From positions 124,001 to 188,000 of the forward strand of contig CAWCUF010000006.1 in the NCBI GenBank assembly GCA_963798745.1: a DNA stretch of 64,000 nt. Direction: 5' to 3'. The position numbers were made by a program, and so were the translations under genes. Below, one piece after another: positions 31,673-40,075 of the stretch (positions are counted from its first letter, which is position 1; each line of letters begins with the position of its first letter). This DNA is from Prado023 sp963798745. GTDB taxonomy: Bacteria; Actinomycetota; Actinomycetes; S36-B12; CAIYMF01. The notes beneath the pieces were generated by a model, which had not been told where the DNA came from, did not search any database, and saw nothing but the letters and a program-made list of their open reading frames with translations.

Positions 31673-31993
31673 TCAGGTTCGGTAGGCATCCGAGCGATGC
31701 CGCACGGAGGCGACCTCCACGACGCGGCGCTTGTCGTCGAGGAGGTACAGGATGCGGTACGTGCCGCGGCGAGCGGTCCACGCGGGCGCCATGCGTGGGT
31801 CGAGGGGCTTTCCCACGCGGTGCGGGTCCTCGAGCAGCGGCCCGGTGATGAACCCGTGGGCTGCAGTGGCCACCTTCTCGGGCAGCGTCTCGGCGAGGGC
31901 TCTGGCCGCCGGTCCGGCAATGCGCAGCCGGTAACGTTCGCTCAGTACTAGGTGCCCGTAGAGGTCCAGGAACTGACGAGCGATTCCCCACAC
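31673..31993 (-). CDS. RelE/ParE-type toxin, apparently orphan
   Basis: A RelE-superfamily toxin. The core YRLRIAGPAARALAETLP, PLDPRMAPAWTARRGTYRIL and VEVASVRHRSDAY is typical of ribosome-dependent mRNA interferases. The toxin core starts near 31945, where no normal start codon is present; GTG 31993 gives 106 residues and is the most practical start. No antitoxin gene can be placed, because the methyltransferase gene occupies the other strand from 32058. It is therefore an orphan or truncated module. Confidence 0.7.
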   Translation of the reverse strand: MWGIARQFLDLYGHLVLSERYRLRIAGPAARALAETLPEKVATAAHGFITGPLLEDPHRVGKPLDPRMAPAWTARRGTYRILYLLDDKRRVVEVASVRHRSDAYRT

Positions 31994-32044
31994 ACTGGGT
32001 CCGCTCCACTGTCCGCGGTCACGCAGGAGTCGCGGGGGACTGAC

Positions 32045-32050
32045 TAGGGT
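32045..32050 (+). promoter_or_regulatory. -10 element, leaderless start of the methyltransferase gene
   Basis: TAGGGT ends 7 nt before GTG 32058, with no ribosome-binding site. Confidence 0.45.
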
Positions 32051-32057
32051 CTGGCAC

Positions 32058-32705
32058 GTGTCCGAACACAATCGATTCGATGCCGAGGCAGCGACCTGGG
32101 ACGACGACCCCGGCCATGAGGCGCGGCAGGCGGCGGTGGCCAGGGCCATCGAGGAGGCGCTGGACCTGGACCCCCGGATGAGCGCGCTGGACGTCGGCGG
32201 TGGCACGGGTCGATTGAGCATCCTGTTGGCCGACCGGGTGGGATCCGCGGTGGTGACCGACCCGTCTGCCGGGATGGTGCAGGTCGCCCAGCAGCGGATC
32301 GAGGAGGCCGGATTCAGCGACCGGCTGCGCGCGGTCCAGGCCGACCTGACCACCGACCGGCTCGATGACTCCTTCGACGTGGTGTGGAGTTCCATGGCGG
32401 TGCACCACGTGCGGGATCTCGACGCCCTCCTGCGGTCCGTGGCGGGCCTGCTGGTCGACGGAGGTCGGCTGGCCATCGCGGACCTCGACGAGGATCCCGA
32501 CGGCGCCTTCCACGCAGACACGGTCGACTTCGACGGGCATCACGGCTTCGACCGGACCCACCTGACCGAGCAGCTGACACGTGCTGGCTTCGCCGACGTC
32601 AGCTTCATCGACGTCACGACCATCCCCAAGGACGACCGCGACTTCAACGTGTTCCTGTGCACTGCGGCCAAGGGCGCTTCGGCCCCAGCTGCCATACCCG
32701 GCTAG
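32058..32705 (+). CDS. SAM-dependent class I methyltransferase
   Basis: A 215-residue class I methyltransferase. Motif I is ALDVGGGTGRLS (about 43-54), followed by VVTDPSAGM and VVWSSMAVHHVRD, a ubiquinone/menaquinone-type small-molecule methyltransferase pattern. The acceptor is unknown. It starts at GTG 32058 in a leaderless context, divergent from the RelE-like gene and convergent with oleD, with no operon partner. Confidence 0.92.
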   Translation: MSEHNRFDAEAATWDDDPGHEARQAAVARAIEEALDLDPRMSALDVGGGTGRLSILLADRVGSAVVTDPSAGMVQVAQQRIEEAGFSDRLRAVQADLTTDRLDDSFDVVWSSMAVHHVRDLDALLRSVAGLLVDGGRLAIADLDEDPDGAFHADTVDFDGHHGFDRTHLTEQLTRAGFADVSFIDVTTIPKDDRDFNVFLCTAAKGASAPAAIPG

Positions 32706-32738
32706 GACAGTTCGATCCGTCCAACTCGTCCGGCTCGG

Positions 32739-33740
32739 CTACCGAGCCCGATCGGCAGCCGCTCGGCCGGCGCCGCCCTGGGCGAGCAGTGCGAAGCCCT
32801 GGTCCAGGCTGGTGCGCGGGGACCAGTCCAGGACCTCACGGGCCCGACGTTGGTCGAACCAGTGAGCGGTCGCGAGTTGCGCGGCCAGGAATCGGGTCAT
32901 CGGAGGGTCATCGGTCCGGCCCCCCAGGCGCCACACCCCCTCGGCGATCGCGCCGCCGGCCCACGCGAGGGCGCGCGGCACCGAGCGGGTCGGGGCCTGG
33001 GCACCGCCCGCCGCACAGATCCGCTCGAACAGCTCGGCGACCGTGCGGGGCTCCCCGTTGGAGATCACGAAGGCCTGGCCGTGGCCCACCGGGGCACGGT
33101 CGAGTGCCGCCACCACCGCATCCACTGCGTTGTCGATGTAGGTGGTGTCGATCAGGGCCCGCCCACCTCCGACGAGGGCCAGCCGCCCGGACCGGGCCCG
33201 AGCCACGATCCGCCCGACCAGCTGCGTGTCGCCGGGGCCCCAGATCAGGTGCGGACGGATCGCGATCGTGACGAACCCGGGCGCGTCGGCGGCGAGCACG
33301 TCGAGTTCGGCCTGAGCCTTGCTCCTGGAGTAATGACCCCTGGCGGCCTGCGGGTCGGCGGGGTCCGCACCCGTGCCCGCGAGGGCCGACCCGGAGTGCG
33401 CGACCGAGGGCGAGGAGATGAAGACGAATCGCGAGACCCCCGAGGTCCTTGCGGCCTCGAGCACCGTGCGGGTGCCGACCACGTTGGTCGAGCGGAACTG
33501 CTCTGCGCTGCCGACGACGCCCACCCGGGCCGCCAGGTGGATCACCGCCTGCACTCCCTCGACCGCACGCGAGACGGCCGCTGTGTCGGTGAGCTCCGCG
33601 AGGTGCTCGGTCAGGCCGAGTTCGGCAGCCACCGGCGCTGGGCGGCGCTGCAGCACGAGGACGTCGTCGCCCCGGGCGTGCAGGGCGCGGACGACCCCGG
33701 CGCCGAGCAGGCTGCTACCACCGGTGAGCAGGACCCTCAT
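32739..33740 (-). CDS. oleD: OleD-type NADPH-dependent 2-alkyl-3-ketoacid reductase
   Basis: A 333-residue short-chain dehydrogenase of the extended (3-beta-HSD) class. The N-terminal Rossmann motif is LLTGGSSLLGAGVVRAL, and the catalytic pair is in HYSRSK near residue 147 (Tyr-x-x-x-Lys). In the olefin pathway OleD reduces the 2-alkyl-3-keto acid made by OleA to the 2-alkyl-3-hydroxy acid. Its ATG overlaps the oleBC stop as ATGA. The assignment rests on fold plus position behind oleA and oleBC. Confidence 0.9.
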   Translation of the reverse strand: MRVLLTGGSSLLGAGVVRALHARGDDVLVLQRRPAPVAAELGLTEHLAELTDTAAVSRAVEGVQAVIHLAARVGVVGSAEQFRSTNVVGTRTVLEAARTSGVSRFVFISSPSVAHSGSALAGTGADPADPQAARGHYSRSKAQAELDVLAADAPGFVTIAIRPHLIWGPGDTQLVGRIVARARSGRLALVGGGRALIDTTYIDNAVDAVVAALDRAPVGHGQAFVISNGEPRTVAELFERICAAGGAQAPTRSVPRALAWAGGAIAEGVWRLGGRTDDPPMTRFLAAQLATAHWFDQRRAREVLDWSPRTSLDQGFALLAQGGAGRAAADRAR

Positions 33741-36373
33741 GGCCGGCCGGTCCGCCGACCATCGAGCACCCGTTGGGCCCAGCGCCCCACCGCGACCCGG
33801 TCGATCTTGGAGTTGTGCCGGATGTCCACGGGCAGCGTCCGCACGACGAGCACGGCCGCGATCGCCGGTCCCCTACCAGGCATGCGCCCTGCCGCGGCCC
33901 GAACCGCATCCCGCACGGAGGCTGGGGCCAAGCCGGACCTACGGATGCCGGCGAACTCCACGACCACCACCACCACTGCGGCACCCCGCGGGCCAACGCC
34001 CACGACTGCTGCACGGTGCACCCCGGCCACCGACTCCACCCGACGCTCGATGCCCACGGGCGTGACCGGCCCCTCGGCGGTGACGATCACGTGGACCAGC
34101 CGACCCTCGATCCAGAGCCGCCCCTCGGAGTCGAAGTGCCCGACGTCGCCGGTGCGGTGCCAGCCCGGGGCAGGCGTGGCGGCGTGGTCGGTCACCCAGA
34201 GGCGGTCGTAGCGTGCCTTGATGTGGTCCGCCCGGACGCAGACCTCACCGGTCACCTCCGCAGCCGTGGTCCGTTCGGCGCCCGGGACGCCCTCGGCGTC
34301 CAGGGGGGCCAGTTCCACCGTCACGCCGGGTACCGGGCGCCCCACGCACACACCGTTGCCCACGCCGGCGGCATCCAGTCCGGGGAGGTCGATGTCGGCC
34401 ACGGGCAGGACCTCGGTCATCCCGTAGGGAGCGTGGGCCTCTGCTTCGGGCAGCAACCGCTTCATCGCGTGCAGCGTCTCGGCGGGCACCGGGGCGCCGG
34501 TGGACAGCAGCAGACGTACGGCCGACAGGGCCTCGCGGCCCGCCGGATCGACGTCGTGGGCGGTCGCCACCACATTGACCAGGGCCGCCGGGGAGGCGAA
34601 CACCATGCTCGCGTCGATGGCCGCAGCCGCGTCGCCCATCGCCTTGGCCGTCAGGGTGCGCGGCGCAGTGAGGTTCATGTCCGGGACCGCGGAGGGAATG
34701 CCCAGGGCGGCCCCGAACAGGGCGAAGGGGCCGAACGCCGCCACAAGGCGGTCGGCCGCCGTGATGGCGTAGAGCGAGGCGAGTTGATCGCGCTGGGCCT
34801 GCAGCTGACCGTGCAGGTACAGCACGCCCTTCGCCGGCCCGGTGGCCCCCGAGGTGAACGCGATCACGGCCGGATCGCCGGCTGCCGGGGCATCCGGGGG
34901 CGCGACGAGGGCGCCCCGAGCCTCGATCTCAGCCAGGCTCCAGCGCACGCCGAGGCCGCGTCGGGCCGACGTGGGCACCGGTCCGGCGGAGATCAGCTGC
35001 GCGCCCGTGCCCATGAGCCGGGCGGCGGCCAGGCCCTTGGCGGAGCCGACCACGTACGCCGGACCCGCGCTGCGCAGGGCCACGCGCATGCCGCGGATCC
35101 CGAGCCCCGCATCCACTACGACAGCGATGACCCCGGCGCGCCAGATGCCGTACAGGACGGCGGTGAGGTCAGTGCCCGGCGGGACCAGCAGGGCGATGCG
35201 GTCACCGCGTTGCACACCGATCGCCATGAGCCCGGCCGCCACGTGGCCGACGCGCCGGTCCAGCTCGGCGAAGCTCACGCTGGCCGTGACCCCGGTGGGT
35301 CCCAGTTCGGTCACCGCGGGGGTCTGGCTGGTGGCCGGATCGGCGGCCCGCTCATTGATCCCGGCCCACAGCGGCCGGCCGGAGTCGGGCACCGGACGCT
35401 CGTCGGGCTGCCCCGCGAGCCCAGCAGGCTGGTCGGCCAGCAGGCTGCGGCTGCGGACCCAGGTGGCCACGTCGACGGCGAACGTCGGGGCGTCCTCGGG
35501 GACGAAGTGGCTGGAACCCTCGTAGCGGTGCACGTCGGCGTGCGGCAGGCGCCCGATCAGGTCGCGCAGGTAGAGGTCGGAGAAGACCGGGTCCCGCGGG
35601 CCCCACATCAGCAGCGCCGGGATGTCGGCCAACGCATCCACACCCGCGGCGATGGCGTCCAACGGCGCCGCACTCACGTCGTCGGGATCCAAGGGGATGT
35701 CGGCGACGAAGTGCTCGATCGCCTCCCGGCGACCGGCCTCGGCGTAGGGGGCGTAGAACCCGGCCCGGACCTCCGGCGGTGGCACGGGGCGGGAGAGGAG
35801 CAACCCGGCCCGGATGAACGACCTGGTCCGCGAGGTCATCGCCGGCAGCACGCCAGGCAGGCGGGTGGCGCGGATGACGGTCGGGGCACTCGCGCTGGCC
35901 GGCTGGTGGACGGCCGTGTTGGACAGCACGACACCGGCCAGTTGGTCGACATGCCGCAGCGCCCAACCCAACGAGATGGGCCCGCCCCAGTCGTGGGCGA
36001 CCGTGATGATCGCACCGGTGCGCCCTGGCCCGGTCAGGCCGAGCGCGTCGGTGAGCGAATCGAGGTCGGCCACGCGCTGCGCGAGTGGCCGGAGGGTTCC
36101 GGTGCGCTCGGAGAAGCCCATGTCCAGGTGGTCGATGGCCACGACCCGCCAGCCCTCGGGCGGCTGGGCCACGATCCGCCGCCACAGGTAGGACCAGCTC
36201 GGGTTGCCGTGGACGCACAGCAGAGTTCCCACCGGGACGGGCGTGTCCTCGGGCAACCCGGCATGGGAGTCGAGCACGTGCCACGTGCGCTGCACACCGG
36301 TCGAGTCCGGTGCGGTCACCTCACCCGACCAGCGGGCGTCGAGCCCACTCAATCCAGGAGGCGGCAGGCTCAC
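33737..36373 (-). CDS. oleBC: OleBC fusion: beta-lactone decarboxylase and beta-lactone synthetase
   Basis: An 878-residue two-domain enzyme. Residues 1 to about 310 are an alpha/beta hydrolase like haloalkane dehalogenases, with HGNPSWSYLWR and the nucleophile Asp in VAHDWGGP near residue 126; this is OleB, which decarboxylates a cis-beta-lactone to the alkene. The rest is an AMP-binding ligase with FTSGATGPAKGV near 506, HAPYGMTEV and WHRTGDVGHF; this is OleC, which forms the beta-lactone from the hydroxy acid. Both active sites look complete. The fusion is the arrangement of Gram-positive ole loci. It is coupled to oleA and oleD by ATGA overlaps. Confidence 0.93.
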   Translation of the reverse strand: MSLPPPGLSGLDARWSGEVTAPDSTGVQRTWHVLDSHAGLPEDTPVPVGTLLCVHGNPSWSYLWRRIVAQPPEGWRVVAIDHLDMGFSERTGTLRPLAQRVADLDSLTDALGLTGPGRTGAIITVAHDWGGPISLGWALRHVDQLAGVVLSNTAVHQPASASAPTVIRATRLPGVLPAMTSRTRSFIRAGLLLSRPVPPPEVRAGFYAPYAEAGRREAIEHFVADIPLDPDDVSAAPLDAIAAGVDALADIPALLMWGPRDPVFSDLYLRDLIGRLPHADVHRYEGSSHFVPEDAPTFAVDVATWVRSRSLLADQPAGLAGQPDERPVPDSGRPLWAGINERAADPATSQTPAVTELGPTGVTASVSFAELDRRVGHVAAGLMAIGVQRGDRIALLVPPGTDLTAVLYGIWRAGVIAVVVDAGLGIRGMRVALRSAGPAYVVGSAKGLAAARLMGTGAQLISAGPVPTSARRGLGVRWSLAEIEARGALVAPPDAPAAGDPAVIAFTSGATGPAKGVLYLHGQLQAQRDQLASLYAITAADRLVAAFGPFALFGAALGIPSAVPDMNLTAPRTLTAKAMGDAAAAIDASMVFASPAALVNVVATAHDVDPAGREALSAVRLLLSTGAPVPAETLHAMKRLLPEAEAHAPYGMTEVLPVADIDLPGLDAAGVGNGVCVGRPVPGVTVELAPLDAEGVPGAERTTAAEVTGEVCVRADHIKARYDRLWVTDHAATPAPGWHRTGDVGHFDSEGRLWIEGRLVHVIVTAEGPVTPVGIERRVESVAGVHRAAVVGVGPRGAAVVVVVVEFAGIRRSGLAPASVRDAVRAAAGRMPGRGPAIAAVLVVRTLPVDIRHNSKIDRVAVGRWAQRVLDGRRTGRP

Positions 36374-37392
36374 CAGCGGATCTCGGCGGCGGCGGCGTTG
36401 ATCCCGGAGCCCATGCCCAGCAGGATCACGCGCTCACCACGCTCGATCTTGTCCTGGTGCATCGCCAGCGTGATCGGGATCGCCGCCGGGCCGATGTTCC
36501 CTCGCGTGGGGAAGGTCAGCGGCACCAGGTCCGCGTCCAGTCCCAGCCGCTGGATCATCGCCCCGCAGTGCACCGTCGACACCTGGTGCATCACGTAGTG
36601 CTGGACGTCGGTCCAGTCGAAGTCCGCCTCCGCGTCCTTCCACGTCGCCTCGGCAACGTCGAGGCCGGCCAGCAGCAAACCCTTGCTGTCGGTGATCATG
36701 CGCTCCAGGTCGCCCTGGCACAACCCGTTGTGCTCGGTGGCCGCCCGACCCACGCCGCCGACGAACGCGTGTCCCTCCGGGTGCCGATCAGCCGGGCCCA
36801 TGACCATCCCCGCGGCGCCGGAGCCCAATGTGAGCGTGGCGAAGTCGGAGAACAGCTCGGCGACGGTCGTGGACTCCGACTGCAGCCGAGCCAAGGTGCG
36901 CTCCTGCACCGTCCGGCTCCCCTCGCCGTCCACGATCAGCGCGTAGTCGATCTGCCCGGACTCGATCATCATGCCGGCCAGTTGCATGCCGTTGACGAAC
37001 CCGAGGCAGGCGTTCGAAAGGTCGAAGTTCAGGCAGGACGAGGGCAGGCCCAGCTCGTGGTGGACGGCCACGGCGGCCGAGGGCTCGAGGCGCGCCCGGC
37101 ACACGGAGGTGTCGATCAGCAGGCCGATCTGCTCCGGCGCGATGCCCGCCTGCGCCAGCGCCTTGGCGCCGGCCTGCGCGGCGGCATCGGTGAACGACAC
37201 CTCCTGCGGCCACCAGCGACGCTCCTGGATCCCGGCCAGTTGCTGCAGCATCCCGGCTCGGACCCCGAGGCGCTGGAGGGTGGGAGCCAGCTGCTCATCG
37301 AAGGAGTCCGAGGTGACGACCTCGGGTGCATCCACGGCAACAACCGACAGGATGGCAGCATTACTGAACCGGTAGACGGTGTTTCCACTCAC
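36370..37392 (-). CDS. oleA: OleA acyl-CoA condensing enzyme (thiolase/KASIII fold)
   Basis: A 340-residue KASIII-like enzyme that condenses two fatty acyl-CoAs head to head into a 2-alkyl-3-keto acid, the first step to long-chain olefins. Expected residues are present: Cys in SNACLGFVNG (about 125), Glu in ARLEPSA (about 101), His in HQVSTVH (about 269) and Asn in RGNIGPA (about 298). FabH is the alternative, but the ole neighbours decide it. The GTG at 37392 has AGGAG before it. It leads the oleA-oleBC-oleD operon. Confidence 0.93.
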   Translation of the reverse strand: MSGNTVYRFSNAAILSVVAVDAPEVVTSDSFDEQLAPTLQRLGVRAGMLQQLAGIQERRWWPQEVSFTDAAAQAGAKALAQAGIAPEQIGLLIDTSVCRARLEPSAAVAVHHELGLPSSCLNFDLSNACLGFVNGMQLAGMMIESGQIDYALIVDGEGSRTVQERTLARLQSESTTVAELFSDFATLTLGSGAAGMVMGPADRHPEGHAFVGGVGRAATEHNGLCQGDLERMITDSKGLLLAGLDVAEATWKDAEADFDWTDVQHYVMHQVSTVHCGAMIQRLGLDADLVPLTFPTRGNIGPAAIPITLAMHQDKIERGERVILLGMGSGINAAAAEIRW

Positions 37393-37411
37393 AGGTCACT
37401 CCTAGACGAGG

Positions 37412-37424
37412 GAAACCAAGTTTC
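37412..37424. promoter_or_regulatory. Inverted repeat upstream of oleA
   Basis: GAAAC and GTTTC flank CAA in a perfect palindromic arrangement 20-32 nt before the oleA start codon. It lies where a repressor would overlap the promoter or early transcript. No regulator gene is adjacent. Confidence 0.35.
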
Positions 37425-37503
37425 GCACGGCCGACCGCCGAGAGCCTCACGCGACCGTAGACGAGCTCCGCGCAGGATCTCGCCCGGGCCGGGGCCGGTG
37501 TCC

Positions 37504-38070
37504 TCAGGACTCCGGATCGAACAGGATCTCAGGCGCCTCGTCGATCCCGAGGACCCCGACGACCAGGGCCCGGTCCACGGTGCTACCTGCGCGCACCACG
37601 CTGAGGCTGCCGTTCGGCTCCAGGACGACCAGTCCGATGTCGGCTCGATGCGCGATGCCCCGCTGGCGCAACTGCGACCACAACTGGACCTGGGTCATGC
37701 GATAGCGCCGCAACTCCTGCTCACGGATCCGTCCGCCCACCATGATCAGGACGGCAGGCCGGGCGCGTTCTGGGTGCACGCCGGGCACCAGACCGGGCCA
37801 GCGGCCGAAGGAGCGCTCCAGGATCAGCAGGGTGGTCAGTGCGATCAGGCCACCCATCAGGGTGGGAGCATCCCCCAGCATCGAGCGGGCGGCCACCGCC
37901 CCGATCAGGGTGATGAACGCCAGGCTGAACGCCGACGAGCTGGCCACCAGCCGCTGCCCCCACCAGCGCAGCACGAAGGCGACCGCCACGAAGAGCACGG
38001 TCGAGGCGAGCACGACGCTCAGCGCTCCCGTCAGGGTGATGCCGAGATAGTCACTGACATGATCGTCCAT
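37504..38070 (-). CDS. DUF421 (YetF-type) membrane protein
   Basis: A 188-residue membrane protein of the DUF421 family. Three hydrophobic helices (about 14-35, 45-65 and 68-84) are followed by a cytoplasmic domain with the family pattern PAVLIMVGGRIREQELRRYR and a Gly-rich beta end. The family is uncharacterised, sometimes linked to spore or stress functions. ATG 38070 is chosen; the frame beyond it merges into the neighbouring gene. It lies between oleA and a GNAT gene, with gaps that argue against cotranscription. Confidence 0.87.
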   Translation of the reverse strand: MDDHVSDYLGITLTGALSVVLASTVLFVAVAFVLRWWGQRLVASSSAFSLAFITLIGAVAARSMLGDAPTLMGGLIALTTLLILERSFGRWPGLVPGVHPERARPAVLIMVGGRIREQELRRYRMTQVQLWSQLRQRGIAHRADIGLVVLEPNGSLSVVRAGSTVDRALVVGVLGIDEAPEILFDPES

Positions 38071-38192
38071 GCCCCGATGGTCCACCCACGCAGCCGTCGG
38101 ACGCAGCGTCGACCGGAAACCTCGGCCACCGAGACGAAGGGCGACGAATCGCTCCCAGCCCATGGGCGCGGCTCCGCAGGTGCCGAACCGGT

Positions 38193-38774
38193 CTACGTCG
38201 CGGCGAGGTCCCGACGCATGACCAGACGCGGCATGCCGCTGGCCACCGCATCCGTGGTCCCGATCACCTGGAAACCGGCGCCCTCGAACATCGCGCGCGT
38301 GCCGACGAACGCCATGGTCGTGTCCATCCGCCCGGGTGGGTCCACCGGGTAGGCCTCCACGGCGGGCGCGCCCCGGGAGCCCGCGTAGGCGACCGCGCCC
38401 TCGATCGACTGGCGCGTGACGCCGCCGCGGCGATGGCCGGCCCGCACGACGACGCACACGATGCTCCACACCGGCACGTCGTCGACGGGACGGATCAGCC
38501 GTGAGCGCGCCAGCCGCGGGATCTGTGCACGCGGGCCGATGTTGCACCAGCCGACCGGGACCCCGTCGAGGTAGGTCACCACACCCGGCGGGTTCGGCTC
38601 CGCGCACAACGCCCGCATCGCCTGTTCGCGGCTGCCACCACCCAGCTCCTCGATGTCCGCCGGACGCAGCCGGTGCGACAGGCACCAGCAGTGCGTGGCC
38701 CGCCGGTTCGGGTTGATGACGTCGGCGAGGTCCTCGAACCGGTCCGGGGTCACGGGATGGGTCTGCCAGGTCAT
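38193..38774 (-). CDS. GNAT-family N-acetyltransferase
   Basis: A 193-residue GNAT fold protein that would acetylate an amine using acetyl-CoA. Support comes from the cofactor-binding strand and loop SIVCVVVRAGHRRGGVTRQS (about 103-122) and the C-terminal MFEGAGFQVIGTTDAV. A cysteine-rich N-terminal segment, HCWCLSHR, is shared by one actinobacterial GNAT subgroup. The substrate is unknown. It is divergent from the thioesterase gene. Confidence 0.87.
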   Translation of the reverse strand: MTWQTHPVTPDRFEDLADVINPNRRATHCWCLSHRLRPADIEELGGGSREQAMRALCAEPNPPGVVTYLDGVPVGWCNIGPRAQIPRLARSRLIRPVDDVPVWSIVCVVVRAGHRRGGVTRQSIEGAVAYAGSRGAPAVEAYPVDPPGRMDTTMAFVGTRAMFEGAGFQVIGTTDAVASGMPRLVMRRDLAAT

Positions 38775-38851
38775 CGCGCCATGGAATCACCCCCGGGCCG
38801 CAGCGTCTCGGGCACGCGGCGGGGATCGGCTCGTCCGGCGGCGCAGGCGGC

Positions 38852-38857
38852 TAGCAT
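38852..38857 (+). promoter_or_regulatory. -10 element, leaderless start of the thioesterase gene
   Basis: TAGCAT ends 6 nt before GTG 38864 and no Shine-Dalgarno is visible. Confidence 0.45.
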
Positions 38858-38863
38858 CGCGGG

Positions 38864-39577
38864 GTGCCGGCCCCAGCGAACTCCAGCCCGCCGGACCGGC
38901 TGCTCGCCGGCATGGCCGACCTCGATCTACCCACCGTCGAGCAGACACCCGAGCTCACCGAGCGCCGTGCAGCGGTTGCCGAGTTGGGCGACGCTCTCCG
39001 CGCGCTGACCAGCGCTGCGGTGGCCACGGAGGTGCCCGTCGAGGCCCTCCGGGCGGTCACCGCAGACGTAGAGCGCCTCACTCACGAACTGGCCGTCACC
39101 AGCCGCCCGCTGAGTCGGCCCTCCTCAGTCGACGACCTCCGCCTCGGGCAGCGCCTCTACAACCCGGTCGTGGGCCCGGGCAACCCGATCGCCCCACCGA
39201 TGCGGGTGAGCGTCGAGGACGGCGTCGCGATCGGGACGTGCACCCTCGGCCTGCCCTACGAGGGGCCGCTGACATTCGCCCATGGCGGCATCAGCGCGTT
39301 GCTCCTGGACCAGATCATGGGCTACGCCACCGCCGCCGCGGGCTACCCGGCCGTCACCGGTCGGCTGAGCGTGCGCTACCGGACCGCCGTCCCACTGGGC
39401 TCACCGCTGGTGCTGCGCGGCGAGGTCCTCGACGTGCTCGGCGTGCGGGTCGCCGTCCGCGGGACGATCAGCCTCGCGGGTGATGACTCCGGTGCCCTGG
39501 TCGAGGCTGACGGGCGCTTCCTCATGCTCCGCCCCGAGCAGGCACAGCGCCTGTTCGGGTCAGGCGCGTCGAACTGA
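38864..39577 (+). CDS. Hotdog-fold acyl-CoA thioesterase
   Basis: A 237-residue PaaI/ACOT-type thioesterase. The hotdog domain is the C-terminal half: FAHGGISALLLDQIMGYA (about 144-161) is the catalytic helix region, followed by VTGRLSVRYRTAVPLGSPL. The first 100 or so residues are helical and acidic, of unknown role. It would hydrolyse an acyl-CoA. Lying a short distance from the ole operon, it might influence acyl-CoA supply, but it is divergent and separately promoted. Confidence 0.88.
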   Translation: MPAPANSSPPDRLLAGMADLDLPTVEQTPELTERRAAVAELGDALRALTSAAVATEVPVEALRAVTADVERLTHELAVTSRPLSRPSSVDDLRLGQRLYNPVVGPGNPIAPPMRVSVEDGVAIGTCTLGLPYEGPLTFAHGGISALLLDQIMGYATAAAGYPAVTGRLSVRYRTAVPLGSPLVLRGEVLDVLGVRVAVRGTISLAGDDSGALVEADGRFLMLRPEQAQRLFGSGASN

Positions 39578-39648
39578 CCTGGCGACGGCCCGCTCTGCGT
39601 GTGAACGCAATTGCTCATGGATCGTCCCCCCGATGGTCGGCCGACTGG

Positions 39649-39714
39649 ATCCGCTCCCCTTTCGCCGATCCGCTCCCGGAATTCGGGGAGCAGATCGGGC
39701 GAACGGGAGCGGAT
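39649..39714. repeat. 66-bp nested palindrome between convergent genes
   Basis: The outer arms ATCCGCTCCC (39649-39658) and GGGAGCGGAT (39705-39714) are exact reverse complements. The inner arms TTCGCCGATCCGCTCCC (39661-39677) and its near-complement at 39686-39703 continue the stem around an AATTC centre, with one mismatch and one extra base. The folded form would be a hairpin of about 27 bp. It sits between the ends of the thioesterase and SnoaL-like genes and could terminate both. The sequence also repeats CGATCCGCTCCC-type blocks directly, like a REP element. Confidence 0.8.
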
Positions 39715-39775
39715 TCCCCGGGACGCCTCGGAAGCGGACCCCCGCGCAGGGGGCCCGGCGGGCAGCTGCCTCGCC

Positions 39776-40075
39776 TCAGAACATTCCGTTGCGATTGACC
39801 GATTCGCCGGGAATCACTTGCAGCACGTCCCAGTGCTCGACGATCCTTCCGTCATCGTCGAGGCGAAAGATGTCGATCCCCGCGTACTCCTCGTCGGGCC
39901 AGACCTGGTGACAATGGAGCACAACGAAGTCGCCGTCGATGAGGACCCGCCTGGACTCCACACGCTTGCCGGGGTACCGCACGGCCATCCGAGTGAAGTA
40001 CTCGACGAGGGCCGCCCTGCCGTCCCCCACGTGCGGGTTGTGCTGGCGGTACTGGGCGCCGACGAAGAGCTCCAC
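39776..40075 (-). CDS. SnoaL-like (NTF2-fold) protein, N-terminally short
   Basis: A 99-residue NTF2-fold protein of the SnoaL-like group, with ELFVGAQYRQHNPHVGDG at the start and EYAGIDIFRLDDDGRIVEHWDV near the end in two adjacent blocks. Family members have about 120-130 residues. Just upstream the same frame reads PADAVELFV directly after a TGA, so the first helix seems lost by a frameshift or stop near 40090. It may be a damaged gene. The function of the group ranges from polyketide cyclase to hydrolase-like. Confidence 0.65.
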   Translation of the reverse strand: MELFVGAQYRQHNPHVGDGRAALVEYFTRMAVRYPGKRVESRRVLIDGDFVVLHCHQVWPDEEYAGIDIFRLDDDGRIVEHWDVLQVIPGESVNRNGMF

